NCBI GenBank assembly: GCA_937873255.1
Contig: CALMVM010000560.1
Location: forward strand, 1-20,248
Length of the DNA: 20,248 bases
Direction of reading: 5' to 3'
Origin: an uncultured Verrucomicrobiota bacterium
Lineage (GTDB): Bacteria > Verrucomicrobiota > Verrucomicrobiia > Chthoniobacterales > SZAS-18
How positions within the stretch are numbered: position 1 is the first letter of the stretch; the number at the start of each line of letters is the position of its first letter. Position numbers and translations under genes: made by a program. The notes under the pieces were generated by a model. That model worked only from the letters and a program-made list of their open reading frames with translations. It had not been told where the DNA came from and made no database searches. Below are positions 6,468 to 14,349 of the stretch, one piece after another.

Positions 6468-7643
6468 TTACCCAGCCAAAATCTGCCGGACCGTTCGTTC
6501 GTATTCCCCGGCGATTGCCGACCAGGTGTAACGGCCGAGGACCAGTTCGCGCGCGCGCGCCCCGATGCTCCGCGCCGACTCCGGACGTTCCAGGAAGCCG
6601 AGCCACTCCGCCGCGAACCGGTCGGCGTCGCCCGTCGGCACGATCCGCACCGCGTCGGCGTCGCCGGCCTCGGGGAAGTTGCAGCCTTCGGTCAGCACGC
6701 ACGGCAACCCGGCCGCCATCGCTTCGAGCACGGACATGCTGAAACCCTCGGAATACGACGGCGTGACGAACACGCTCGCCGCCGCCAGGGCACCGTGCTT
6801 CAGGTCGCCTTCCAGCAGTCCGGTGAACGTCACCGCATCCGCGCAGCCCGCCGCCTCGAAGAACCCCTGCGCGGTGGCCGTGTAGCCGATGGTATCCGGT
6901 CCGGCGATGACCAGATGCGTCTGCGGAAAATCTCCGCGAACCTGCCGGTAGGCCCGAGCGAGAATGTTCAGACCCTTTTTTGGGTCAACGCGATGCAGGA
7001 ACAGAACGATGGTTTTCCCGCGAATTTCTGGAAAACGTTTCAGAAAAATCTCCGCCCTGGCCGGCTCGCACGCCGCAGCTTCCTGCGGATCGATCCCGTT
7101 GGGCAGGACGACGACCGGGGGGCCGAGTTTCAACGCCTCGATGTTCGCCGCCTCAGACCGGTTGAGAACGTGCAAGGCGCGCGCGCCGCGCAGCACGAAA
7201 GGGCGCTCTATCCATTCGTAGTAGAACCGTTTTTTCCACGCCTTGTAACCGAGCGCCCAAGGTTCCAGCATTCCGTGAGGAGTCAGGAGGTAGGGCACCT
7301 TCCGCCAACGGCACATCGCCGCCGCCGCCAGCACGGGGAAATTGAAGTCGGAATGGATGTGTACCAGGTCGTATTCCGCGACGTGACGCGCCAGCCACGC
7401 CGCCAGCGGGACGCTCAGTTTGTATTCCGCCGTGCCGAGCCGGCGAAAATATTGCTGCCGGTAGCCATCCTGTTCCAGCCAGCGGCCGACCGGCACGTCC
7501 AGCGTCGCCTTGCCGTCCGCGTCCGTCGTCACCAGGTCGATCCGCAACCCGCGCCGGGCCAGTTCCGCCGCCAGCAGCGGCAGTAGCTTGGAAGGGCCGC
7601 CGTAGACCGTGCCGAGCGCCGGGATGAGCAGCAGGATTTTCAC
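6468..7643 (-). CDS. Glycosyltransferase family 4 (group 1), last GT4 of the run
   Basis: A 391-residue GT-B fold protein from GTG 7643 (MKILLLIPALGTVYGGPSKL). The N-terminal domain has the Gly-rich loop GGPSKLLPLLAAELA (15-29), HIHSDF (95-100) and TPHGMLEPWALG (121-132). The C-terminal nucleotide-sugar domain has VLFLHRVDPKKGLNILARAY (213-232) and the E-x7-E motif EGFSMSVLE (E299, E307), followed by AMAAGLPCVLTEGCNFPE. The HGM..PWAL segment is common in GT4 enzymes of exopolysaccharide clusters. It transfers a sugar from a nucleotide donor onto the growing lipid-linked repeat unit on the cytoplasmic side. The gene follows another GT4 by 23 nt. The open frame extends upstream to 8912, but that part lies opposite reading frames of the neighbouring gene and is not coding. 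Confidence 0.9.
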   Translation of the reverse strand: MKILLLIPALGTVYGGPSKLLPLLAAELARRGLRIDLVTTDADGKATLDVPVGRWLEQDGYRQQYFRRLGTAEYKLSVPLAAWLARHVAEYDLVHIHSDFNFPVLAAAAMCRWRKVPYLLTPHGMLEPWALGYKAWKKRFYYEWIERPFVLRGARALHVLNRSEAANIEALKLGPPVVVLPNGIDPQEAAACEPARAEIFLKRFPEIRGKTIVLFLHRVDPKKGLNILARAYRQVRGDFPQTHLVIAGPDTIGYTATAQGFFEAAGCADAVTFTGLLEGDLKHGALAAASVFVTPSYSEGFSMSVLEAMAAGLPCVLTEGCNFPEAGDADAVRIVPTGDADRFAAEWLGFLERPESARSIGARARELVLGRYTWSAIAGEYERTVRQILAG

Positions 7644-7666
7644 GCGAGGTTCCAGCGTAGGGACGA

Positions 7667-8842
7667 TCAGGGCTTTCTCAACAACAGGATCAGTGTCAGC
7701 CGGCAAAACAGCGCGTTCCATCCGCGCCGGACGACGGTGCCCGCCTCCCTCCGCGCCGCGCGCGCCGCTTCCCAAAAACCTGCGGCGAAGCGATCCAGCG
7801 ACCAGTCCGCGACGATCCGGCGGCTGGCGAGTCCCATGGCTGCCAGATCGGTCGCGGGGTCGGCCAGCCGCGCCAGTCCCCGTGCGAGGGCCGCCTCGTC
7901 GGCGGGATCGAAGGTCCAGCCGTTGACACTTTCCTCGACGAGTTCGGGCGCGCAGCCGCACACCTCGGACAACAACACGGGCAACCCGGCGGCCATGGCT
8001 TCGTTCACGGCTAACCCCCACTGTTCGGACGTGCTGGCCAGCACCAGCGCCCCCGCCAGCGCGTAGTGGGCCGGCAGGGCATCGTATTGCAAAAAGCCGC
8101 GCAGGTGCACCGCGCCCGTCAGGCCGGCACGGTGGATCTGCGCCTCCAATTCCTCGCGGCCTGCCCCGTCGCCCAGCATCACGAGATCCCAGGCATCCGC
8201 TCCGGCTCCCTGCCGGTAAGCCGCGAACGCCCGCAGCAGACGCGGCAGATTTTTCTTGGGCACGAACCGGCTGACGCAGAGGAAATACCGTTCCGGCAGG
8301 CGCAGGCGGACGCGGGCCGCGACCGCCCCGGCGCGCGTTTCGTCCGCGCCACGGGCGAAATGCGCGTTGTCCACGACATCGTAGCCGAGGCTCACCGGTC
8401 GGGTGCCGAAGCCCAGCGCCGTCAGATACGCGGCGTGCCGGCGACCGGCGACGAACGCCGCCGCGCACCCGGCGAGCACGCCGCGTTTGAGCCATTCTTT
8501 CCAGAACACGCGCGGTTCGTCGTGCCGCTGGCTGTCCGACATCATCACCGCCGGCACCCCGCGCCGCCGGCACCAGCGCAACACGCGCAAGGCCCCACGG
8601 TCGCTCCAGCCGTTGAGGAACACCACGTCGGGCCGGCTGTCGGCGAGCACCGTCTCCAACGTCGCGGACCCGGTGGGCGCACGCCGCCGGAAGCGCAGGG
8701 AACCGGAGGCCACCTCGCCCCACGCGTAGGTATCCGCCGCCGCGTTCAACTCGACGACGGTGATCCCGCCGTCCGCCCCCGCGCGGTCCAGCCGCGCCGC
8801 GTGGTAGGGCCCGAGCCGCTCGACGAGGTAACAGGCATTCAA
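7667..8842 (-). CDS. Glycosyltransferase family 4 (group 1), TTG start overlapping the polymerase stop
   Basis: A 391-residue GT-B glycosyltransferase. Landmarks are PDVVFLNGWSD (71-81), an acceptor-domain DSQRHDEPR (103-111), the linker strand ERYFLCVSRFVPKKNLPRLLRAF (184-206), LVMLGDGAGREEL (220-232) and the E-x7-E motif EQWGLAVNE (E273, E281), followed by AMAAGLPVLLSEVCGCAPELV. The best start is TTG 8842: it gives MNACYLVERLGPYHAARL, an appropriate first strand, and its TTG overlaps the TGA stop of the Wzy-like gene as TTGA, a usual translational-coupling arrangement. No ATG or GTG fits the domain boundary. The role is addition of one sugar of the repeat unit. The C-terminus ends in a hydrophobic, Arg-flanked segment (LFCRLTLILLLRK) that may touch the membrane. 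Confidence 0.88.
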   Translation of the reverse strand: MNACYLVERLGPYHAARLDRAGADGGITVVELNAAADTYAWGEVASGSLRFRRRAPTGSATLETVLADSRPDVVFLNGWSDRGALRVLRWCRRRGVPAVMMSDSQRHDEPRVFWKEWLKRGVLAGCAAAFVAGRRHAAYLTALGFGTRPVSLGYDVVDNAHFARGADETRAGAVAARVRLRLPERYFLCVSRFVPKKNLPRLLRAFAAYRQGAGADAWDLVMLGDGAGREELEAQIHRAGLTGAVHLRGFLQYDALPAHYALAGALVLASTSEQWGLAVNEAMAAGLPVLLSEVCGCAPELVEESVNGWTFDPADEAALARGLARLADPATDLAAMGLASRRIVADWSLDRFAAGFWEAARAARREAGTVVRRGWNALFCRLTLILLLRKP

Positions 8843-10284
8843 GGCGTGTGCGGAAGACCGGGGGCACCGGCCCGGCGCAACCGGCGCACCGGGACAGTCC
8901 GCCGCGCGGCAAAGGCTCCCTTGGGCTGGAACCATTCGAGGAGGCGCACGAGTCCGTAGGCGAAGACGAAAGGCCACAGGACCAGCAGCGTAATGTCGCG
9001 GCCCAGGTTGAAGGTCAACCCACAGCCCACCGAGAACAGCAAAAATCTCGGCAACTCGTAGCGCCGCAGCCACAGCTTCGACAGGATCGCCGTCCATCCG
9101 GTCATGAGCAGCGCCGCGGCGATGACCCCGAAGAACCGGCCGAAGTTTGAGATGCCCTGGCCGATCATCCCCGTGGAGATCGTGGCGTAGACGGCGTCCT
9201 CCTCGCTCCCGCTCGCGTCGCGGAAGCCTCGTGCGTAAGCGTAGTCGTAGCCGATCAGCGGCTTGTTGGACCAGAGGGCTCGCGGGACCGCGTTGGCGAG
9301 TTCGGCCAGGTAGCGTTGCCCCCAGTTCGGGCGGTAGTCGCCGTTCTGGACGAACGTGTCGATGTAGCAAAGTTCGCTGAACATGTCGAGGCCCAGCAGT
9401 CCTCCCTCACCTTCTTCCGAGGGGACAAATTCCAGCATCGCGGTGGTTCGATTCTCGCCGCTGTCGCCGCGCGAGTGCATGACCTGACCGAACCACAACT
9501 CGAGCGCCAGCAGGAACACGATGCCCACCAGGGCCTTCTTCCACCACTGCCCCCAGGTGGAGACCAGGTAGCAGAAGACCGAAGGCAGCGTCAACGCGAG
9601 GATGTTGCTCCGCGCGTGGTCGAAAAAGAAGTAGGGCGACACGAAAACGAACAACGCGCCGGCAATCCAGCGGGTCAGCCCCCGGGCGAGGATGGCCAGC
9701 ACCCCGAAACTCGCGCACACGACGACGTAAAGATAGCCGCCGGTGGACACCAGGAAGTCCGTGCCCTGACCAATGCCTCCGCGCGAGAACATGCCGACCT
9801 TGGCCCCCGAAACCGGCGGCCAGAGGATGGCAGCCAGTTGCCACTCCGCGCGGGCGAGGCCAGCCACGAAGAGGACCAGCCAGAACGCCGCCAGCATGAA
9901 CAAAAACGAGGTCAGAATCCCTGGCGGGAAGCGCGATGCCACGGATGCTGTCACCTCCGGCACGTTGCGGTGCGGGAGCAGATATTGCACGGCCACCCGG
10001 TAGGCCACCAGGAACAGGATCGTCTGATACAACGCTTGGTTCGTCACCGCCGGCCCGAATTTCATCAAAAACGTGGTGGGCCCCTGGGAAGGGATGCTGC
10101 TGAAATACCACGCGCCAACCGTGGCGTAGACCAGCAGACACGGCACGCACCACGCCCGGCGATTGAGGCGACAGGCTTCCACGATCAGCCCCAGCAGCAC
10201 GAGGACGCCGAGGACGTACGCGAACGGATAATCGAGGTCAACGGCGGCCAGGAGCATGGGCGTGGGCGAGCGCCAGATATTCAT
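8839..10284 (-). CDS. Wzy-like oligosaccharide repeat-unit (O-antigen) polymerase
   Basis: A 481-residue multi-pass membrane protein. Hydrophobic segments recur along it: about 20-40 (YVLGVLVLLGLIV), 45-62, 78-98 (LYQTILFLVAY), 120-145 (LTSFLFMLAAFWLVLFVAGL), 178-200 (YLYVVVCASFGVLAIL), 205-235 (GALFVFVSPYFFF), 245-262, 370-395 and 408-440. A long hydrophilic loop lies between about 265 and 365 (RGDSGENRTT...NWGQRYLAELANAVPRALW), as in Wzy polymerases, where a large periplasmic loop carries the active residues. Wzy proteins have little sequence identity, so the call rests on topology, length and context. It joins lipid-linked repeat units on the periplasmic face. ATG 10284 overlaps the upstream GT4 by 47 nt; ATG 10257 (MLLAAVDLDYPF) would overlap it by 20 nt and is equally possible. 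The stop overlaps the next gene's TTG. Confidence 0.78.
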   Translation of the reverse strand: MNIWRSPTPMLLAAVDLDYPFAYVLGVLVLLGLIVEACRLNRRAWCVPCLLVYATVGAWYFSSIPSQGPTTFLMKFGPAVTNQALYQTILFLVAYRVAVQYLLPHRNVPEVTASVASRFPPGILTSFLFMLAAFWLVLFVAGLARAEWQLAAILWPPVSGAKVGMFSRGGIGQGTDFLVSTGGYLYVVVCASFGVLAILARGLTRWIAGALFVFVSPYFFFDHARSNILALTLPSVFCYLVSTWGQWWKKALVGIVFLLALELWFGQVMHSRGDSGENRTTAMLEFVPSEEGEGGLLGLDMFSELCYIDTFVQNGDYRPNWGQRYLAELANAVPRALWSNKPLIGYDYAYARGFRDASGSEEDAVYATISTGMIGQGISNFGRFFGVIAAALLMTGWTAILSKLWLRRYELPRFLLFSVGCGLTFNLGRDITLLVLWPFVFAYGLVRLLEWFQPKGAFAARRTVPVRRLRRAGAPGLPHTP

Positions 10285-11365
10285 TCAACATGCGCTCGGG
10301 AGTGAAGCTCGCAGCATATCCGGCCGCATCCGTGGGTTGCCAGTCATTTCTGGCGGCGAGACGCGCCAGGACGGCCCGCGCCAGCGCGGCGGGGTCCTGC
10401 GGCGGCACCAGCGAGCCGAAGCGCCCCCCGGCCAGCAGTTCACGGCAGGCCGGGCAATCGGTGGCGACAATCGGCAGGCCCGCCGCCATGGCTTCGAGCA
10501 GCACGGTGCCGAAGCCCTCCTGGTTGGTCGTGGAAAAAACGAAGAGGTCGGCTCGACCGAGCAACTCCGGCACGTCGCGCCCCGCGCCGAGGAAGCGGAC
10601 GGATTCGCCGAGGCCCAGTTGCGCGGCGAGCCCCTCCAGTTCCGCGCGCAGACTCCCCTGACCGACGAGTTGCAGACGAAAATCCGGCCGCCGGGCCAAC
10701 ACGAGCGCCGTCGCCCGCAACAGGGTGACGTGATCCTTGTGCGCTTCCAGCGTAGCCACCATAATCGCCACCGGACCGCCTTCCTCCGGGGCGTCGTGAT
10801 CCATGCCCTCGCGCGCCAACCGCGCCCTGGCCTGAATTTGCGCCGTCCGCACGCAGTTGTAGACGGTGGAGAACAGCAAGCCGGGAAACCCGCGCAACGA
10901 GCGATGCAGGTCGCGCACGTAGTCCGAGCAGCAGACGACCCGGCCGCCCAGCAGCCAGAACGGCAACAGGACGATCCGCGACATCCAATCGTTGCGGCGG
11001 TCGCGCACGGGCGGGTTGCCGCTGTGCGCCAGCAGGGCGACCCGGCCGCCACGCGCCCAACGCGCCCCGAGCGCCGTCCACTGGGCGAAGCCCAAAAACC
11101 AGCAGATCACCAGGTCCGGCCGCCGCTCGGCGCAGACGCCGCGCACCCGGCGCACGACGCGCAGGAATTTCCGCCAGCCTCTGCCGCTGAAGAGTTCGTC
11201 CTCGCCGTACCACGCCGCGCGGCGGCGAAGCTCCCCGGTCAGGTCCGCCGGGGTGCGGTGGAGAACGAACACTTCCTGTTCGTGCCCCGACACCTCCAGC
11301 CAGTCGAGTACCAGGTTGGGCGTCCCCTCGGCGCGCGGGGTGGCAAGAAGGTGGAGGATCCGCAT
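10238..11365 (-). CDS. Glycosyltransferase family 4 (group 1), upstream of the polymerase gene
   Basis: A 375-residue GT-B protein from ATG 11365 (MRILHLLATPRAEGTPNLVL). Features are LVICWFLGFAQWTALGARWA (85-104), AHSGNPP (113-119), VVCCSDYVRDLH (143-154), the inter-domain strand AIMVATLEAHKDHVTLLRA (200-218), LQLVGQGSLRAEL (231-243) and the E-x7-E motif EGFGTVLLE (E283, E291), followed by AMAAGLPIVATDCPACREL. A GTG at 11389 would add MNGSETCE; the ATG places the first beta strand correctly. It shares the GNP, VCCS-(D/E)-YV and EGFG layout with the GT4 at 14350-15498, so the two look like paralogues. Its 3' end overlaps the polymerase gene. It likely adds a hexose or similar sugar to the lipid-linked unit. 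Confidence 0.9.
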   Translation of the reverse strand: MRILHLLATPRAEGTPNLVLDWLEVSGHEQEVFVLHRTPADLTGELRRRAAWYGEDELFSGRGWRKFLRVVRRVRGVCAERRPDLVICWFLGFAQWTALGARWARGGRVALLAHSGNPPVRDRRNDWMSRIVLLPFWLLGGRVVCCSDYVRDLHRSLRGFPGLLFSTVYNCVRTAQIQARARLAREGMDHDAPEEGGPVAIMVATLEAHKDHVTLLRATALVLARRPDFRLQLVGQGSLRAELEGLAAQLGLGESVRFLGAGRDVPELLGRADLFVFSTTNQEGFGTVLLEAMAAGLPIVATDCPACRELLAGGRFGSLVPPQDPAALARAVLARLAARNDWQPTDAAGYAASFTPERMLNEYLALAHAHAPGRR

Positions 11366-11407
11366 CTCGCAAGTCTCGCTGCCGTTCACCGCCTCGCCGA
11401 TGCTTTC

Positions 11408-11670
11408 TTAGCGCCGCGCTTCGAGGGCCAGGGCATTCTCAAAGCGTCCGGCGTCTTCGACCTTCTCGAAAAGCGGGTCGCCGGCGTCGTGGAATTAGCA
11501 GCGACGGACCTCCCGGAATCCCGCCCGGTCCGGTTCTGCCGCCAGTTCCGGACGAAACGGTCCACCACCGGTAGCCGTTCCAGCCGTAGGGTGGGCGAGG
11601 AATCGAAATTGCTCCACTCGACGGGCGCGCGCCAGCCGGCCTCGTGTTGTACGTAATGGTCCTTGGTCAT
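11408..11670 (-). pseudogene. Type-11-like methyltransferase reduced to its two ends
   Basis: ATG 11670 opens MTKDHYVQHEAGWRAPVEWS followed by NFDSSPTLRLERLPVVDRFV, the characteristic N-terminus of small methyltransferases in polysaccharide clusters (x-NFD-x-SPTLR-x-ERLP). After about residue 48 (near 11526) the resemblance is lost. In a second frame, from 11494 to the TAA at 11408-11410, lies FHDAGDPLFEKVEDAGRFEN plus a short tail, a typical C-terminus of the same kind of protein. The SAM-binding core that should lie between them, well over 100 residues, is absent. The two parts are in different frames, and a TAA at 11495-11497 immediately precedes the second part in its own frame. This is therefore a deletion remnant. 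It sits between two GT4 genes in the direction of the run (42 nt before ATG 11365). Confidence 0.65.
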
Positions 11671-11765
11671 GGAACGGCCGGGTCGTCCCGCCCGCCGCAC
11701 GGTGCCCGTTTCCGGAGGCGCGTGCAATTTTTTTCCACGCGGCGATCCGGTGGGATTGCGTGGCT
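11671..11765. other. Short intergenic stretch without a recognisable feature
   Basis: 95 nt between the GT4-like gene that ends at 11766 and the methyltransferase remnant. It contains a run of seven T on the + strand (about 11727-11734). On the - strand, the direction of transcription, this is an A-run, so it does not make an intrinsic terminator. Nothing else is seen. Confidence 0.3.
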
Positions 11766-13004
11766 TTACCCCTCGGAAGGCGTTCGCGGCGGCAACGGCG
11801 GGTCCAGCCCGAGCCACGGACGCACGGGACGGCGGATGGTGCCGGTGTCCCACAGCTCCTGCATCTCGGCAACGCAGCGTTCCCAAGTGACCAGGGGCGA
11901 CCACGCCCTGGCACAGGCCCGCATCCTGTCCTGCAACGCTTCGTCCTGCAAATAGGCCTCGAACACGTCGGCGACCTCGGAGAATTTCCGTTCGGGCACG
12001 AAGCGAAAGCCAGCATCCAAAGGCAGCAGGTCATGCAGCCCGTCTACCGTGAAGCCCGCCACCGGCACCTCACAGCGGAGGAACTCGAATATTGCGGTAC
12101 CCGCCGCCTCTGCCCGGGAGAATAGGCAACCAATGTCCAACCCCTGTACAAACGGCAGAAAATGCTTCTTCTTATCGATAAATCCTAAACACTCGATTCC
12201 CGCGCCAAAAGGCGTTTCGCGTCCGTCAAAACCCATCGCGCGCACCTGCGTCTGCCAACCGCGTCGGACCAGCTCGTCGCGCACTTTCATCAGGAAATCG
12301 AGACCTTTACGGTGCCAGTCCTTCCCGATGAAGCCGAGCATGAAAGGACGGTCCTTGCCCGGACGCCCGGGGGAAGCAGCGTTGGAGTAACCCTCCGGCA
12401 GATCAACGTTCGCCCCTCCCAGGATCATCGCCGTCTTTTCCTCGGGCACTCCGTAGTCTTGCCGCACCGAGCGTAACGCCCAGCTCTGGTTGGTAATCAC
12501 CCGCCGCGCGAGGCCCAAGGCGATCTGCTCCCGCTCGATGGCCTCGCTCAGCACCCCGGCGGAGGCTTTTTTGTCCAGCCCGTACGCAGGAAATAGCTGC
12601 TTGTACGTCGCGTCGAAATAGAAGTTGATCTCTCCGCCCGCGCGCAAAACTGGCTCAATTGGAGGGAAATTTTGATGGAAGGTGATAATCTCCGTCTCCC
12701 AAAGGTCGCGCGGCACCTGCTTTAGCAGGGTGCGCGCGCACCAGCGCGTGTACTGAAAACCTCCGGGCTTGCGCCCACGCATCACCTGCCCGAGGTTCCA
12801 GATCCGTCGGGGCCAGCGCAGACGTTCCAAGTTTACCCGCCAGGCGTGCTGGGCGAACCCAGCCTTCTGGCAGGCGAGAAAAAACTGGCGCGGACTGCCG
12901 CCGAAACCCGTCTCGCTGAGCACGTCGCCGAACATCGCCACAGAGCGACCGTGTGCGGGCGTACCGACAAACTCGGGAGAGCGCGTAGTGGGGGGCGCGG
13001 TCAT
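11766..13004 (-). CDS. GT4-type glycosyltransferase, divergent
   Basis: A 412-residue protein from ATG 13004. MFGDVLSETGFGGSPRQFFL (24-43) resembles a GT-B N-terminal loop. ITFHQNFPPIEPVL (107-120), NFYFDATYKQLF (127-138) and RVITNQSWALRSVRQDYGV (168-186) belong to the acceptor domain. FMLGFIGKDWHRKGLDFLMKV (221-241) is the usual start of the nucleotide-sugar domain, and E299-AAGTAIF-E307 keeps the E-x7-E spacing, followed by EVPVAGFTVDGLHDLLP. It is less similar to the other glycosyltransferases here and may belong to a separate GT4 subgroup. The start could instead be ATG 12935 (MFGDVLSETG), since 13004 lies only 7 nt downstream of a GC hairpin and has no ribosome-binding site. It is separated from the upstream GT4 by 71 nt, a rather long gap for this gene run. 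Confidence 0.82.
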   Translation of the reverse strand: MTAPPTTRSPEFVGTPAHGRSVAMFGDVLSETGFGGSPRQFFLACQKAGFAQHAWRVNLERLRWPRRIWNLGQVMRGRKPGGFQYTRWCARTLLKQVPRDLWETEIITFHQNFPPIEPVLRAGGEINFYFDATYKQLFPAYGLDKKASAGVLSEAIEREQIALGLARRVITNQSWALRSVRQDYGVPEEKTAMILGGANVDLPEGYSNAASPGRPGKDRPFMLGFIGKDWHRKGLDFLMKVRDELVRRGWQTQVRAMGFDGRETPFGAGIECLGFIDKKKHFLPFVQGLDIGCLFSRAEAAGTAIFEFLRCEVPVAGFTVDGLHDLLPLDAGFRFVPERKFSEVADVFEAYLQDEALQDRMRACARAWSPLVTWERCVAEMQELWDTGTIRRPVRPWLGLDPPLPPRTPSEG

Positions 13005-13010
13005 AGGACG

Positions 13011-13026
13011 GGCGGTCGAAGCCGCC
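13011..13026 (-). other. Small GC hairpin in the leader of the divergent GT4 gene
   Basis: On the - strand the sequence reads GGCGG-CTTCGA-CCGCC, a 5-bp GC stem around a TTCG-containing loop, ending 7 nt before ATG 13004. There is no T-run after it, so it is not a canonical terminator. It could affect translation or mark processing, or be chance in GC-rich DNA. Confidence 0.2.
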
Positions 13027-13075
13027 GCGTGTGAATGAGTGCGTGGGAATCGTGGACTGAAGCTATTTTCCGCTG

Positions 13076-14341
13076 TCAGCCCGCCCGAGACAAGCCCATT
13101 TCCAGTTGGGCGCCGACGGCGGCGAGAGAGTAAGCCTCCAGGTCGGGGATTTCCGAGGCAAATGCACCCAGACGCAGGGCGTCGTCCGCACAGGCGCGCA
13201 CCGCCGCCGACACCGCCGGCACCGTGACCTCGGGCAGCAGGATTCCATCGATGCCGTCTCGCACCACCTGCCCGCACCGGCGCGAAACGATGATGGGCAG
13301 CCGCCAGGCCTGCGCTTCCAGTTGGGTCAGGGCGAAGCCGTCCGAAAGGGTCGGGAGGATAAACACGTCCGCCCAGCGATAATGCTCCCCGGTGCTGCGC
13401 CGGTCCACCGCCGGCAGGAGCCGCGTGTTTGCGGCCAGTCGGCCCGCGACCCCGCCGGGCATTTCGTCGCGGCCCACGAACAGGAATTCGACCGGCGCGC
13501 CTTCCGACGCCAACTCGGCGCAGGCGCGCAACAAAACGTGGACACCCTTGCGCGGATGCAAGGCACCGAGGAACAACACCCGCAGCGGACGTTCGCGGGT
13601 GAATACAGCCGGATACACCCGCCGGAAACCCGCCGCCTCCGCCGGCGGCGTGTAGGCCAGCGGCACGATGGCGGTTTTCTCCGCCTCGATGCCCGCTTCC
13701 ACCACCAACTGCTGCGACCAGGCCGAATTCACCACCACCACGTCGGCGAGCGCGCACTCCTCCCGCCAGCGTTGCCAATAGGCAGCCGGGGCCGCCGGGG
13801 CAGGCACGTCGGGGCCATATTCCTGCCGGTAGATTTCCCGGACGATTTCCTCCTCCCGGGGTCCGGGGTTGATCTGTCCCAGAACGGTCAGCCAGCCGCG
13901 CGACCTCGCCACTTTGAACGGACGCAACGCGGAATAACTGTAGGCGAACACCGCGATGCGAGCTTCGCCCGAAACCCGCAGCGGCCGGAGCCGACTCGCG
14001 GCGAACCGCTGGAAGGCCCGGTCGTAAAAATCGGTCAGGGAATCCTGCCACCGGCGCGATCCGACAACGCGCTTGAGGGCGGTCACGAGAAGGAAGAAGC
14101 CGTTGAACGCCAGGACGCGCACGGACTGCAAGCGCGCGTCGAAGCGCGTGCCGAACTGCGGCAGCCAACGCCGCCAGATTTTGCGACTGACCCAAATATC
14201 AGTCAGAAGCAGCGCCAGCCGGCCTCGCTCGTGGAGCGCGCGCGCGTTGGCGTAGTGTTCACGCGCGCCCAGTTGGCAAACGATCCAGCGCGGCGCTCCG
14301 GCGGGCCGGGGACCTGCGGACGGATGGTCGGTCGCTTGCAT
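13076..14341 (-). CDS. Glycosyltransferase family 4-like protein
   Basis: A 421-residue GT-B protein from ATG 14341. After a short Pro-rich start, WIVCQLGAREHYANARALHERG (19-40) is the first strand and helix; this layout (QLGAREHY..ARAL) occurs in GT4 enzymes that act late in polysaccharide assembly. VFAYSYSALRPF (131-142), VVVVNSAWSQQLVVEAGI (201-218), the domain-linking strand LRVLFLGALHPRKGVHVLLRA (253-273), VEFLFVGRDEMP (284-295) and ADVFILPTLSDGFALTQLEA (324-343) follow. At the E-x7-E site the first residue is Asp (D334) and the second is E342. The open frame continues upstream to 15163 over another gene and is not coding there. It starts 8 nt after the stop of the preceding GT4, so the pair is clearly one transcription unit. 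Confidence 0.87.
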   Translation of the reverse strand: MQATDHPSAGPRPAGAPRWIVCQLGAREHYANARALHERGRLALLLTDIWVSRKIWRRWLPQFGTRFDARLQSVRVLAFNGFFLLVTALKRVVGSRRWQDSLTDFYDRAFQRFAASRLRPLRVSGEARIAVFAYSYSALRPFKVARSRGWLTVLGQINPGPREEEIVREIYRQEYGPDVPAPAAPAAYWQRWREECALADVVVVNSAWSQQLVVEAGIEAEKTAIVPLAYTPPAEAAGFRRVYPAVFTRERPLRVLFLGALHPRKGVHVLLRACAELASEGAPVEFLFVGRDEMPGGVAGRLAANTRLLPAVDRRSTGEHYRWADVFILPTLSDGFALTQLEAQAWRLPIIVSRRCGQVVRDGIDGILLPEVTVPAVSAAVRACADDALRLGAFASEIPDLEAYSLAAVGAQLEMGLSRAG

Positions 14342-14349
14342 AAGTCCTG

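Noticed and set aside
5621..6742. + strand frame of 373 codons spanning three - strand genes
   Set aside because: It crosses gene boundaries of the opposite strand and has no recognisable domain.
9316..10305. + strand frame of 329 codons opposite the polymerase gene
   Set aside because: Highly charged, His/Gln/Arg-rich translation complementary to membrane helices; no start context and no domain.
10256..11656. Long + strand open frame (466 codons) opposite a GT4 gene
   Set aside because: Low-complexity Arg/Gln/Pro composition and full overlap with a well-supported GT4 in the opposite direction.
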